Source: Mycteria americana
Lineage: Eukaryota > Chordata > Aves > Ciconiiformes > Ciconiidae
Assembly: GCF_035582795.1 (NCBI RefSeq)
Contig: NC_134383.1
Location: 503,501-567,500, forward strand
DNA length: 64,000 nt
Reading direction: 5' to 3'
The notes under the pieces were generated by a model. It was not told the origin of the DNA, ran no database searches, and saw only the letters and a list, made by a program, of their open reading frames with translations. Numbering within the stretch: position 1 is the first letter of the stretch; each line of letters opens with the position of its first letter. The position numbers were made by a program, and so were the translations under genes. This document shows, in pieces, positions 8,237-20,440 of this stretch.

Positions 8237-11200
8237 GTGCGGGGCGCGGGCGGCGGGAGGGGAGCGACGGGAGGGGGGGCGCGGGCGGCCCGCGGCCGCG
8301 CTGACGGTGCCGCTCCCCTCTGTGGCAGATGACGGGCCTGGACGTGGAGAAGGACCAGATCCTGGAGATGGCCTGCCTCATCACCGACTCCGACCTCAAC
8401 GTCCTGGCCGAGGTGAGGAGGAGCCGGGCCGGGCCCGGCCCTGCCCCGGGAGCCCCGCGGGCAGCCCGGCCCTGCCCGCCCCACAGCCACAGCCGCGGCC
8501 CGGCCCGGCCCGGCCCGGCCCCTCGGGCGCTGCCGGCGGGAGCTCTGCTGCCAGCAGCGGAAGCTGGCAGAAGGAGCTGCCGGGCACCGGCCCCCGCCGC
8601 CCCGCAGCCCCAAACCGGGCGCTTAGGCCTTGGGGCCGCGCTCGGTGCCGTGCGCGGCCCAGCCGCCGCGTCGCCCCGCGCCCCCGACCAGCGGCCCCGC
8701 CAGCCCCGAAGCGCCGGCTCGCCGGGCCCGGCCGCGCCGCGTCGCAGGGCTGAAGCTGCGGGAATGGCTGCTTGGGGCTGAACTGTCGGCGATTACCTGC
8801 GCGCTTGCCTCTTCCCCGCAGGGCCCCAACCTGATCATTAACCAGCCCGACGAGCTGCTGGACAGCATGTCCGAGTGGTGCAAGGAGCATCACGGGAAGG
8901 TAAGCCCTGCTCTCCAAGAGCAGCCATGCTCCAGGTTCTCTTTCTTCGCAGCGGTGAGAATAACGGATAATTCAGAATTATTAGTTGCAGTACAGTCGCC
9001 CGAAAAGGGACAACTCCTCTGCTGAACGCTTTGCAGTCGAACGGAGGAGGTAAAGAATGGGAGACAGTAAGCGTCGTCCTTATTTGGTACCGAGGAGCTG
9101 ATGCGAAACGCTTTGCCCGGGGTCTCGCAAGTCATCCGTGGCACAGCTGCGAATTGCATTCGTGTATCTTGAGTCTTCATCCTGCATCTCAGCTGCAGGA
9201 TTGTCCTGACGCAGCCTGTGCTTTGTGGCCTGGTTTTTGATCAGTTCGAATGGTGCTAGAAGCTGCTTTCTAACTTGAGAGCCGGAAGCACCAGCAAAGG
9301 CCGACAGCCAGGAGCGGTCCCCGAGACGGCTGGAGCGAGAGCTCGCCCGCAGGCAGGGCGGGACGCGCGTCAGTGGGCCTGGGACCGGGATCCGTCGCTC
9401 AGAGATGGGCCGCTGGTTCCCATCTTCAAAGGCGCAGGCTCCGCGTCGTGCCTCTCGGCGTGAAGCTAAGAGGTCGGGTCGGCTCCCCGGTCTGCTCGCT
9501 GAGCTGTCGGCCGTGGCCTGCCTCTGCAGGAGCCCCGGCTGTCGGCGGGTTGGATGGACTCCTCTGACAGCTCCTCCCAGTGAAGCCTGTTCCCTGTTGC
9601 ATAAAATAATTCAAAGAATAATTCCGACAGAGAAGGGGAAGACGTGGCTTGAAGTCCCAGCTAAGAGTAGGCGCAGGATGAGTGTAGAATAGTCCAGGGC
9701 CGACAAAATGCAAATTGATCTCACTGCAAATTTAGGTACTTGTAGAATTAAACCGGCCGATTTACCGTAAACATTGGATTGTTATTTTTGCCTGTCCCCT
9801 CAGCGCTGGAAGCCTAGCGTATTTTCTCGCCGACAGCTTTGCAGCAAGAGATTAGTTTTAGTTCTTTCAGCCACTGAGGAAAGCTTCCTCCTTGCCAGTA
9901 GCAAGAAAGCGAATGGATTTTCCAATCCCTGATTATGAATTGAAATTCAAGTTAGTTTTCAATTAAGGGCTGAAGTTTTAAGACACCCAGAACCCCTCCC
10001 CTCCTCCCCCCTTCGGCGTCTCGCTCTCCCCGGGAAGGATTAGCGAGAGTTTGGAAAATGAATATTAATTTACCGTGATGGGTGCTTTTCCCCTTCTCCA
10101 GTTGAGGACTCAAACTCGGCTTCAGTTCACGAGTGAATTGAAGATGGTAGCATACGTTATCGCTGCTCCTGAGGAGCTACTTATTTTTAATTGACTAAGA
10201 AAAGAGAAGCAATTAGAATATAGATGAAAATGCAGCCACATAATGAATTTTTTAACCACCACTTGGATCTGTCAAGTAGATTTTTGCGGCGCAGTCGTGG
10301 AAATAGATAGTGTAGCCAGATGGAAATAAATCGCTGAGAACACTTGGAGCAGATTTGACATTTCACTATTGAAAAAAAAAGAAGGAAGGAACTTTTCTGA
10401 TTCATAGGAATCTTGATAAACACTTAAGCCAGGATCCTGATTATTTCTGTTTATTTATGCCTACTGCTCTGTGCTGGGGAGGCGAATGCCTCTCCTCAGA
10501 GAGGAACGTCGTACTCTCCCGGATCACCTACGCACAGGTGTATAAAGGAGGCTTGCGTAACGTCTCGGTAATTGAGAAGAACCCCTGGCAAGTACAGCAA
10601 GCGGCAAAGAGGAAAAACCCCAAACCCCCAGGACCGTGGGCGTTGGTAGGACTCTGCTACGATCGCCTTTGCTTGCCTCGATTTGTACTCCCCGAGCGGC
10701 GCCCTGCGCGCCAGTCAGGCCTGCTTGTGGAGATACCCGGCGAGAATAAAGGCGAGGGGATGTCCCGGGGCATTGGAACGCAGAGTTCGGTTGGGACTTC
10801 TGGGCACGCTGGGGAGCAAACGGTACTCGAAGGGCTGACCTTTTGCTGCCGAGCATTTCTGGAAGTATCTTTTATGGCAGTGTATTTCTGATTTATGACC
10901 GATGGCTCTTTTTTTGCAGTCTGGCCTTACTAAGGCTGTGAAGGAGAGCAAAATTTCATTGCAGCAGGCAGAGTATGAGTTTCTGTCCTTTGTACGACAA
11001 CAGACACCCCCGGGTCTCTGTCCCCTTGCAGGTAAAGTATGTTCTTTCGTAATAATAACAATATCATCCCTCCTGCAGCTCCCAGCTGGATGCCGAGAGG
11101 CCCGCTGATGCACGTGGCGGGGATGCTTTAGCGTTCTATGCTGAGACCTAGCAGGCAAATCGACACCTGTTTAGCAGGGAGAGGTTCAGTGGTGGCATCA

Positions 11201-13832
11201 CCCATTCTGCAGATCCCCTAAAGCAACTATTCCACGTCATTGCTGCGGGAAACTTCAATTCTTTTTGGCAGTAATGTTTCCGCGTACAGTTAGAGTTGGG
11301 GCGGGCGACTTAACGGCTGACGGCAATCTGCGACCGTAAAAACTGAGCAGCAGACCCAACGGCGTCTTTTCCTCGCCGTGTGTGTCGAACCAAAGGCCAA
11401 ATACGAATCTTCCAAATGTCCTGCTGCCTGGAACTACATTCAGGACGTTCACATACGGTCTCGGGACTGGTGCTAAGTGAAATTAATCCCACGGCCCATT
11501 TTCACTTGGCGGAAACCCCGATGCTTGCATAATACTTTGATATTTATCTGCATGACGGAAATTGTAGGAGGAGTAACTGAAGAATTAATAGAAGGATTAT
11601 GTATTTATACCGCCTGTGATCCTGCAATGAAAACCTGACAAACCTGTACAGGATTTACTAGAAAATGGGATAAATGAGCTGCTTGCAAATAGCTTTTCAT
11701 ACCCTGTGATCCTTCCCCAGCTCGCTTAGCCTGCTTCTCGTTTAGATGTCGTTCGTAGTAGCTTTGTGATGTCGTTGAAGAAACGTCTTGTTTTGTGTCT
11801 TTGTAGGTAACTCTGTTCATGCAGATAAGAAATTTCTCGACAAATACATGCCTCAGTTCATGCGGCATCTTCATTACAGGATCATCGATGTGAGCACCGT
11901 CAAAGAACTTTGCAGGTAAACGTTCCCCAAATGAAGTAGTCGGATGAAAGCTAAGCTAGGGAAGCCTGTTCAGTGGTGCTAACGCGCGCTCTTCTAAGAG
12001 GAGGTTGAAGGCTGCTGGGAGAGGGCTGCCTGCAGCCACCTTGGTCTTTCATCCGTTCTGTTCGGGGGACGCACAGAATGAGCTGTGAAGTACTCCGGGA
12101 GCGGCGTGCTCCGGGGTTTGCAGCACTTGATTCACAGGGTTGTGGCTTCTCTGGATGCCAGTGGAACCAAAATTCTTTCACCGGTTGTAACAAACCCGCA
12201 GCAGCCGCCGGACGTGTTTTGGAATCCCCGTTTCCTGTTTTAAGTGGCACTTTTTTCCTCTTACAGACGCTGGTATCCAGAAGAGTACGAGTTTGCACCA
12301 AAGAAGGCGGCTTCTCACAGGTGAGGTTTCTGCTTTTGTCTATAACAGACAGGGCTTGTCACGCAGGAACCATGCTCTTCACGAGCAGCATATGGATCTT
12401 CCTTTGAATTCCAGGTGTGCTGCTTCTAATGCAGACGTCGGCGGAGGCTGGGCGCTTCTGCTCGCTGTCGTACGTTTGTATTCTCCCGTCTGAAGCCTGG
12501 TTAGTGTAGGGAAAGGGATTATTCAAATACAGAGACTCAGCAGTTTCCGTATCTGTTCTGAATCGCTCTGTTTACTAGTCAAGCCGAGATGCTTGTTTGG
12601 CAACGTAGCTACATCTGTCACTTCTTGGGCATCAGGGTGAGAAATCACCTGAAAACAGTAGCTTAACAGGTGATTAGCTGTCCTTGTTTCGGGCGGGGTT
12701 CTTCACAGAGACACTGAAATTGGACGACTGCAAATGGCGAGATGAGAGTTCTGTTTACTCTGGCTGTTTCCCGAGTTCCTAATGTGTCAGAGAGCTCCTT
12801 CTCCTTTCTGTGGACGGCTTTAGTTGTGAGTTACACCCCTGCCAGCATCTGAGGCATCCCTAAAAGTTGCAGTTGCCTCGAGGTTTCGGAAGAAAAGATT
12901 CTGGTCAATATTAACGCCTATTTCTGGAAAGCTACATTTTCTAGTTCTTCCGAACGGAGCAGGCAGTGGGTCCCGTGGGGTCCGTAGGCTTTGCTAAGTC
13001 CATGCATACTGCATGCACGGTAAGCCCATCCATTTTGCTCTTTCATCTGCGCAGACTAAACGTAGAAAAAAGCGCAAGACACCTGCGCATTGAAAAGTCT
13101 GCGGTGGGCTTTTTGTAGGTGCGGTTTGGTACTTAGAGCTACGACTGTCCTACGACAGCGAGAAGGAGTCGCTGAACCTTTACCTCTGCTCTGACACGGC
13201 CGTGCTAGGCCGGAGAGGAGGCTCTGGTACAAAAAGAGAAGGGATGACTGCCGTAGAGGGCTCGGTGGAAATCACGGGCCGGCGTGCTGCACAGCAGAAG
13301 CGCGCGGTAAGATCACTACTTCTGTACGGACCTTACCGTCCGAGCAGGCAGAACTGGCCAAGGCAGGAGCTGAAAGCCAGTCTCCGGAGCCCTCGTCTCC
13401 GCTGTCTCGGGCTGCGTTGCTTTTAATAGTCAAAGCCGTAGAACCTGTTGGTTTTCAGGAGCTTCCGTGTCCCCCGGTGACGTCAGCTAATGAGCTGTAT
13501 GTTACGCCCTGGCGTCGGCGCTGGTGGACTTCTCTTGCTTTGCACGAGACTCGCGAGGGCTGTTTTTCTTTCTGACGGACGTGCGATCCCTGCAAATCAG
13601 AGTTTGATTTCTTACAGCCTGGAATGTTTCAGAAGTGTTAGAATCCAGATGTGGCTGACAATGTGCGCAGGCGTTTTGAAACCCTCCTTAATTCTCTTGC
13701 AGAGCACTCGATGACATCAGGGAAAGCATCAAAGAACTTCAGTTCTACAGAGATAGCATCTTCAAGAGGAAAACGGATGAAAAGAAAAGGAAACTAATAG
13801 AGAACGGAGAAAGCGATAAAACTGCCAGCTGA
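8105..13832 (+). CDS. REXO2: REXO2, DEDDh 3'-5' oligoribonuclease (small fragment nuclease)
   Basis: Seven coding exons (8105-8236, 8329-8412, 8822-8899, 10920-11031, 11807-11915, 12267-12320, 13703-13832) join in frame to 232 codons plus TGA. Human REXO2 is about 237 aa. The product degrades RNA di- to pentanucleotides from the 3' end, mainly in mitochondria. The five DEDDh metal and catalytic residues are all present: Asp42 and Glu44 (VDLEMTGLD), Asp142 (NSVHADKKF), His189 and Asp194 (SHRALDD). The spacings match bacterial oligoribonuclease (100 residues between the first and third acids, five between His and the last Asp). Residues 1-28 are Arg-rich without acidic residues, as in a mitochondrial presequence. 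Internal Met29 and Met34 could give a cytosolic form. The C-terminal tail is Lys-rich. All introns are GT-AG. Confidence 0.98.
8329..8412 (+). CDS. REXO2: REXO2 coding exon 2
   Basis: It encodes residues 45-72, [20 protein letters not shown] onward to NVLAE. The acceptor is gtggcag|AT and the donor GAG|gtgagg. Confidence 0.96.
8822..8899 (+). CDS. REXO2: REXO2 coding exon 3
   Basis: It encodes residues 73-98, [20 protein letters not shown] then KEHHGK. The acceptor is ccccgcag|GG and the donor AAG|gtaagc. Intron 3, at 2.0 kb, is the longest in the gene and contains an AT-rich stretch at 10170-10430. Confidence 0.96.
10170..10430. other. AT-rich stretch in REXO2 intron 3
   Basis: The stretch is AT-rich and nearly free of CpG, in contrast to the rest of the intron. 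It could be an intronic regulatory element or simply unconstrained intron. No repeat family was recognised. Confidence 0.3.
10920..11031 (+). CDS. REXO2: REXO2 coding exon 4
   Basis: It encodes residues 99-135 plus one base, [10 protein letters not shown] to GLCPLA. The acceptor is tttttgcag|TC and the donor GCAG|gtaaag. Confidence 0.96.
11807..11915 (+). CDS. REXO2: REXO2 coding exon 5
   Basis: It encodes residues 136-171, [18 protein letters not shown] to VKELC, with the third catalytic acid Asp142. Human has Glu-Asp where this protein has Ala-Asp. The acceptor is tttgtag|GT and the donor GCAG|gtaaac. Confidence 0.96.
12267..12320 (+). CDS. REXO2: REXO2 coding exon 6
   Basis: It encodes residues 172-189, [18 protein letters not shown], ending with the catalytic His189. 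The acceptor is cttacag|AC and the donor ACAG|gtgagg. The exon is only 54 bp. Confidence 0.95.
13703..13832 (+). CDS. REXO2: REXO2 terminal coding exon 7
   Basis: It encodes residues 190-232 and the stop: [18 protein letters not shown] followed by a Lys-rich tail. It contains the last catalytic acid Asp194. The acceptor is tcttgcag|AG. Confidence 0.96.
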
Positions 13833-14135
13833 TTTCTCATCTTACCACGCCATCCCGTGGCACGTACTAGATGTGTCTCCCGGTTCGTTTCTGTTTGCCA
13901 GTCTCTTGAGAAGCTGCGCCCTTCAGTTACCTTGTTTCTTAACAGCTGTTCAAACGCAGATGGAAGCCCGAGTTACTGCTTCTTTTCTGTTTGAGCAAGG
14001 AATCGACACCCTCGAGTCTCCGCAGCTTCTTTGTTTCTGTGTACTAGGTAAAACACGCTGTTTGATACTGCTCTTCATCTGGTTTTAGGTGCAGTCTTTC
14101 ACGACACAATAAAAACAGTTCTGTTGAACGACGGT
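13833..14135 (+). other. REXO2: REXO2 3' UTR
   Basis: The stretch after the stop runs to a canonical AATAAA at 14108-14113, followed by a GT-containing segment. Cleavage is expected about 10-25 bases after the signal, giving a 3' UTR of roughly 0.3 kb. Confidence 0.75.
14108..14113 (+). terminator. REXO2: REXO2 poly(A) signal
   Basis: This is a canonical AATAAA hexamer 276 bp after the REXO2 stop. It is the first such hexamer after the coding end on the plus strand. Confidence 0.8.
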
Positions 14136-16880
14136 GCGTTCCTACGGCCTTTCTTTTGCGCTCGCCATAAGCTGCTGGGTGAACCAGCCTCTCTCAGGCT
14201 CGTGAAAGAAAACGCCCTGGGAAATTATTTTCCTTACGTAGTAATGGTCTGTGTGCCTGTTGCATTCGTGGGCGTTTAACAAGAAAGTCCTGTTGTGCAA
14301 CGCCTGCCTTTAGAAAGGGGCTCAAAGTTGCACACCAGTGAGTACGGCCTACCGAGCGTTAGACGCTGGTGCCGAGGCACGGCCGTCTTCCGTCTCTCCC
14401 CAGCTAACGCGCTGTAATTCAAGTCACAGCGCTGCCTGCAGTTCCGAGGTGAGCGCTGCTTTTGCCGTCTCGAACTACGCGTGGGCAGCGTCTGCGCGCA
14501 AGGGAGCGGCGCGAGCCGCTTGGTTTGTGAGCGGGCGGATGACGTTTCGAGTTACAAACACGCTAAAGTGCTGCGGGTCCTTCGGGTCAGGACGGGGAGT
14601 ACTGATACGATAGCTGCATCGGCCTTCGGTAATCGCTTTGGAAGTGCCTAGCCTGCTCCCCGTTTTCCCAACACGCTCGCGAGAACAGGAAATACGAAAA
14701 GCTGCTTCCGTGACCTAAACTGACCCGTCGGTCGGGTTTACGGAGAAAGCGTTACGCCTTTTTCGATGTGCAGTCTGGGAAAAGTGCAGTATAAAAGGAA
14801 GGCGTGTGGGGAGAGGGGCCTGAACTTTCCTCTCCAAGTAGCCATCTCTGTTCAGCAACGCTTTTCAGAACGTCGGAGTTAAAACGAAAGCGTTCCTGAT
14901 AGATACTCTGGCTAATACCAGAATTCCGTTTAATAACAGAAACCGTGACCTACCTCGACACTGAACAGCTCCGTGCAAATCCTGCAGCAGAGGAGGCAGC
15001 CGCACGCATGGCAGGGACGACTGTGATATCCCAGAAATCAACGGCACAAGCGTTAGGACTGAAAAAATGAAATGTATTGCTGATTATTGGACAAAACCAC
15101 ACAAGTAATTGAATCGTTCCCTGTCTGCGCATCCCCGGTGTTCGCTGCGCTAGTAATTACTCTAGCATAGCAGCTTCTGAGGAGGAGGTGCTGCAGAGCT
15201 TTACAAACATTAAGCTCTTTGCTAATGAAAATATCAGTGGGGAAGGGTCTGAAGTGCTGGCCCAGAACCGCAGCGATGACCGAAGCCGTCCCCTGCCAGC
15301 TTGTCAGTTCAGGAGAGACGTATTCATTTTCTTTAATCGCATAAAGGCAGCAGCGACTCAGGATGAGAAGGAAAAAGCCCACTGAATACAGGGCGAGGGA
15401 TCGGGGAACCCTCGCGACGCTACCTTTCCTGTCGCTTCTGAGAAGACAGGCCTTGGCAGCACCGAAGCGGGAGGGGAACAGACGCTGCTAGAGGGGACGC
15501 GTGGGGGCTCCCTGCCAGAATCCCTGGGCGCAAGCGCGTGAGACAGAGCAGCTAGGAAAGGCTGCGGCCTCTCCTCCGACTTGGGTGAAAGCACTGGCAG
15601 CGCCTCTGCGAGCTCCCTTAGAGGGAAGGTCGACACGTGGCTGGACGTCCTTTGTTATTGTTAATTGCCAAATGACGTTGGACAAATCCCCCGAAATCTC
15701 CTCGTTTTCCTCCTTTTCAATTCCATTCATGGTGTCTGGTATTTCCATTGCTCCCTGGGTAGCGTGAGTGAGTAGGCTAAAAGCTCCCTACACGCGGTAC
15801 AAGCTTTACTGAAAGCGCAGGAGGAGTCACGTCGATTTATCGGGACTATCTACGCGCTCATTGAACCTTTTTGCGTGTTTGGTGTTTTAGGACGGAGCCC
15901 GTGGCAGTGGCTTCACGCTCTGATTGACGGGGAGGAGCACCCACGGCACAAGGCCTTACGGCATTAGGCAGCGCGAGCGTGCCGGCGGCACCGATGTGCT
16001 TTCCAAAGAAATGCATCCCGCCGCTTTCACTTGGCCGCATTAAAAACCAAGTCGGCTGTTCTACGTTGATTCCTCAGAAGCGGACAGAGTGGGCGATGAC
16101 AGAGAGGCAGCTAGCCCTGCAGCTCCCGGGGTGGTGAAACAACAAAGGTCGGCGTTTGGAAGGTTTGTCGCGTATTACTACGTACACGAGAGGCTCTGCA
16201 CGGGTTGCGACCCATCCCTGGGGGGACATCAACAGGCTTTTACTCCCGTTAGCGATATCAGCCCAGCTTTTCACATCACCAAAGCTGCCAGCTAAATTCC
16301 GATTGAAGGATCATCATCATCATCGGTGCTAAGCAAGCGAGTCTTGTAAATCCCAGAGTCGGCTCGCGGGTCCGGCCATAAAAAAATATCCCGCACCTTG
16401 TAAACAGAGTAAGTTTTAGATAAAGGCACGGCGGACAGAAAGAAGCTCGTAGCCCCACGCTGCTTTTGGGGAGCCGTTTTTCAGAGGAGACCTCCGTTCC
16501 CCTCCTGCAGCGTGCCCTCGTGCAACAGCGCGCACGGATACGCTGCTGCCGAAATAGCACGAGGGGGAAAGATTATCGCGTTTACCTTCCCACACAGAAT
16601 GAAAACCTGTCGCTTTTCTGCTCCGGCCGTGTAAGCAGCGTACGTTTTACATATTGGCCTTTTACAAGATCGTGTCTTGAGCCATCTGAATAGAAAAATG
16701 CCCTTTCATACGTTGCAGGCCTACTTGTAACACCACCAATATCTTATCTCCCATGCACGTGGCAAAACTGTCAGATTGCCGCCGAGACGCACTCCGCTTT
16801 TCAGTTAAATACGGCTGTCTGCTGATTCCCCACCGATGCCTATTCCTCGCTCATTAACATTAACGTTTGCGGTTCTCACA
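14136..16880. other. Intergenic sequence downstream of REXO2
   Basis: No gene or known repeat was recognised on either strand. A TATAAAAG string at about 14790 lies in a GA-rich context, without other promoter signs. A short (TCA)n run occurs at about 16308-16323. Confidence 0.5.
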
Positions 16881-16979
16881 GGCTAGGCTCTCTCCATCGG
16901 GGTCCAAGGTGTGGACCTGCTCCCAAAAGCCCCCCCCACCACCGGAGGGGCTCCACCGGACCCCCAAAACGGGTACTGC

Positions 16980-17106
16980 TGGGTAAGCCCCCGCAGCTGA
17001 AAACCCGGGCATCCCTCATGGCACCCCTTCTCCTGCCCCACGGCGGGGCACGAGGAGGAGGTGGGTACGAGGGGGAGGGGACCGATGGCAGGTGGGGGCT
17101 TACCCA
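16980..17106. repeat. Imperfect inverted repeat forming a long hairpin
   Basis: The outer arms TGGGTAAGCCCCC (16980-16992) and its exact complement (17094-17106) give 13 perfect base pairs. Further in, the C-rich left half (about 17011-17040) and the G-rich right half (about 17043-17080) remain largely complementary with bulges. The whole 127-bp segment could fold into one long stem. The family is unknown; it could be a foldback element or simple-sequence derived. Confidence 0.7.
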
Positions 17107-18225
17107 TACGTGAAAACAAGCGCGGGGGCAGATTAGCCCGAAGGCGGGGAAACCTCAATTTACAGAGCAAGCAGAGGACTAAACAGCTACGCTTTGCAAT
17201 TTCCCAAAGTGGGACATTCAATGATTCGCCTGAGTTCTCCTTTCCCTACTTTTTCCTCCACCAACTTATTTGCTGGACTCGTTGAAAAAAAAAAAAAAAC
17301 CCACCCAAACCAGCTATTTCTGCCGTGTTTCCTGCAGGGACTCCGATACGGCTCGGCTCCTGGAGCCAAGCAGCCGCAGCAAATGCTGATTCTCAGCAAA
17401 GAGGAAGGTTTCTCCTGCCATCCAACACCTCTGCGGCTTTGAGGGGCGGCTGCTGCTGCCAGCTGCAACCGCGAAAAATGTAACCTGGAGCTACCATTCA
17501 AACCCAAAACCCCTTCCATAAACAGCGTGAACGTCCTCTGAAAACCACCATCGCTCTTGCCCGGAGAGGTGTTTCACACCAGGACCGAGCTGGTTACCGG
17601 GAGACGTGCTGCCGGCTCCGGGAGCCAGCCCGGGATGGAGGAGCCGGATGCGGCAGCCAGAAAATACTGGAAATCGGTATTGATCCTCTGCAGGATTTCA
17701 ACTACAAAACGCTTCCAAGCTCTGAACGCGCCGGGGGGTCCCGTGCTGCCAGGGTCCCCGTGTCCGCAGCCGGTTCCTGCAGCACCCCAGGCAGGGAGCC
17801 GCATCTCTGCCCTGCCTCGCGAGGGATGGCGAAGGACGGGGCGCGTGCCTCTCGCCGCCACCGGAACCCTCCGCCGGCCTTGGAAACCACGTTCCCTTCT
17901 AACAGAAACCGCTGCTAAAGGGCTCTTTTCCACCACCGCACCGCCGATCCCCGCCCCAGCCCACGCCAAAACCCACACGGCTCCAGCGGCAGCGAGACTT
18001 CCTTCGGAGCGCTTCGGCGTTTATTACCTGAGCGTGAGCAGCAACAGAAGTAATTTCAAGGGGGGTGAATATTTATAGGGTTCGGGGCCGGGAGGGGCCA
18101 CGGCGATAGTCTCCTCTGATCTACTGCTGAACACAGGTCAGGGTATTTCACCCTCTCGGTCCTCCGGTGCAGGGAGTTACTCACCCTACAGCTTCATTTA
18201 ACACTACCGAGTCCAATAACATCCT
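17107..18225. other. Intergenic sequence without recognised feature
   Basis: It contains an A16 run (17285-17300). Open frames here, up to about 170 codons, lack recognisable domains and follow the GC content. No repeat family was recognised. Confidence 0.45.
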
Positions 18226-18229
18226 TGAA

Positions 18230-18480
18230 TTAAAGCTTATCTTCCAGGAACCCGTCCAACCTCCACTCGAGGACGGCGAACGACGGTGAATTTATCATTT
18301 CCGTCGCTAAAGTGTTCCAGCGTTTAATTACCCCCGCTGTTATAAAGGTGCGTGTTGTTTCAGATCTGCATTTCTCAGTTTCCTGCCCTCTGCCCAGCGT
18401 TACGTCCCCCTCTCCTGCTAGGAGCTCCGCTCCGTAACAGGTACGGTCCCCCAAGGCAGATATGCGGAGGCCGTACGGGC
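18230..18480 (-). mobile_element. Ancient CR1-type LINE 3' fragment
   Basis: On the plus strand the order of phrases (CTTCCAGGAACCCGTCCAAC, then GTGTTCCAGCGTTTAATTAC, then a stretch like the AAGTACTTCCTTTTGT region) follows the antisense of old amniote CR1 3' regions, which have a GAGTTCCACAGGTTAATTA-like block. The element is heavily mutated and lacks the terminal octamer repeats. The assignment is from memory of the repeat consensus, so the family is uncertain. Confidence 0.5.
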
Positions 18481-19027
18481 TCACCTTGCCAGAGCAACAA
18501 GGATGCTGTAGTTTCATCGCTGCTGTTACAAAGTACGCCTGTGTTTATTCCTCCCCGAGATGTAGCGATAGTTTTAAATTAACACCAGCAAAACAAACTT
18601 TTATTTTTGAGGCTGGAATCAATTAAGTTCTCACTGCAGAGGTTTTGCTGTGAGATAACTCACCACCACGCGTGGTATTTAGTCCACATGGAAAATGAAG
18701 GCGCAAGTACCTTCAGCTCACTTTTCACACGGAAGCTCCACTCACATGGGGGTGGCTGTGGCCCGAGCACATCCTTCAAATGTTTAAGCCATTTTTCGTA
18801 CTTTTGGAGTCCTAAAAATGTTTTCCTGGAGGGCACGTTTCCTGCTGAGTAGCACGTGGGGAAACGTAAACTCAAAGCCCCAGTGCTCCTACAAGCTCCC
18901 AGCCCATCAGCCTCGGCTCGAGTGGGCTTCCGGCAGAGCTGCAGCCCCCAAACCCCCCAAGCCCCGGGGACTGGCGAGACGAGGCAGCGCAGGCAGGCCA
19001 GGGCGCGGGCAGCACGCTGCCTGGCTT

Positions 19028-19095
19028 AGAACAGAATAATTTTCGGTTGGAAGGGACCTACCAGTCATCTCGCCCAACTGCCTGGACAGCTCTGG
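19028..19095 (-). mobile_element. CR1 LINE 3' end remnant
   Basis: The plus strand reads AGAATAATTTTCGGTTGGAA, then GGGACCTACCAGTCATCTCG and CCCAACTGCCTGG. This is the antisense of the conserved avian CR1 3' end (AGAATCAT...GGTTGGAAGGGACCT...ATCATCTAGTCCAAC). Only about 70 bp survives. No coding part is present. Confidence 0.75.
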
Positions 19096-19099
19096 TTCT

Positions 19100-20230
19100 T
19101 GCGGCACGCCGATCGGTACAGCTAGTTCTGGGCTGGCGACCCAAAGCAAGCAAGACTGAACAGGGTGCACGTGCCCCGCGTCACAGCTTTTAGGGACACA
19201 GCCTGGCGAGCAAAATGCTGAAGCCTGGACCAAGCGACGTATTTTTGTAAGCGCGTGGTTTTGGCCGGCAGCGCTGCCCGTGCTGCCCGTCACTGAGCAG
19301 AGCTTGCTCAGGGCGCTGGCGCAGCACGGTGCACGAGGAGACTGCGCGCCCTTGGCCCAGGTTGCACGGTACCAGCAGAAAACAAACAGGGCAAAGCCAA
19401 CCGCAAAGCATCCCTTACTGCCGCAGGGCCAGCTGGAAGGTACCTGCGTGCGCTGCAGGTACAGCCTAGTCCCAGCCGCTCTTCGCAGCCGGCATCTTGC
19501 CTCTCGGCCGCTGCTACTGTCCAACCTCCCGCAAGACGTCCCAGAGAAAAGAGCTACCAGTCTCTAAACCAAAAGGCTATAAAGGAGCACACGGGGCGTA
19601 CGTCTCCCTGGTTCTCTGTTATTACGGGTATTAATAATAGCGACCATCCGAGGCTTCTCAATCGCTCTTATTATTTGAACACCTGCTCTTCTAACCGTGG
19701 GAATGATTGTTATTGGAGAGAGGCCGTTAAAATGGTTAATGGTGCAAATAAATGAGCCTTTCGAACGTCCCTCTCCTGCGTCTCCGATTCCTGGGTAAGC
19801 AGGCAAGGTAAACGTCCTTCCTTTACGCACTGTGCCCTGGTACCTGCAGGCGGGCTCGGCCCCCCTTCGGCAGGGCAGTTCCAAGGGGCGTCTCCATCCT
19901 CTGCTTTGCCTTTGCAGCCAGGCGACCTCCGGTCCTGCTCGCCCCGAAACGCTGCGCGGGATTATTCGCCGCAGCCAGCGCCTGTAGAGACGCCCAAGGC
20001 GCATCACCCCTGGCGCTGCCGGCTCTCCACCCGCCGGGACCCCGGGACGGTGCTGGACTGGGCCCGAGGGCGCGGGCTTCAGCCTCGCCCCGGCAGATGC
20101 TCGCGGAAAGCTGCCCGGATCCACGCCACGGCCACGCGCCAGCCAAACCCGCTTTATCTTTGATTTCCGTTTTGTTAGTTTTCCCCCCTTCCTTTGGTGA
20201 CTTCTTGCTGACCTACTTCTCTTCCTTTTC
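19100..20230. other. Intergenic sequence without recognised feature
   Basis: The sequence is CpG-rich, with GC-driven open frames on both strands up to about 220 codons (minus strand, 19564-20232). None shows a domain I recognise. Confidence 0.4.
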
Positions 20231-20234
20231 ATAT

Positions 20235-20440
20235 TTTATTCCTTTTTAAGGGGCTTTTATTTTTCTCGAAACGCTTTTTTTTTAAGGAAAGTATGCCATC
20301 TGTGTTTATACATTTTTAAATATTGTTTATTCTTGCTTCTGAAGTAACTGTGCCGTATGAAGGATTTTTATCTCATTTTCCTGTATTATGCAATAGCTTT
20401 CCTGTTTTTATGCGCTGGCATCATTTGAGGTTCCGATTTA
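20235..20440. other. AT-rich island, possible conserved non-coding element
   Basis: About 200 bp of T-rich, CpG-poor sequence lies between CpG-rich flanks. No repeat family was recognised. Conservation could not be tested. Confidence 0.3.

Noticed and set aside
14785-14800. TATAAAAG as a promoter
   Set aside because: An isolated TATA string without initiator, CpG island or downstream gene; expected by chance in 50 kb.
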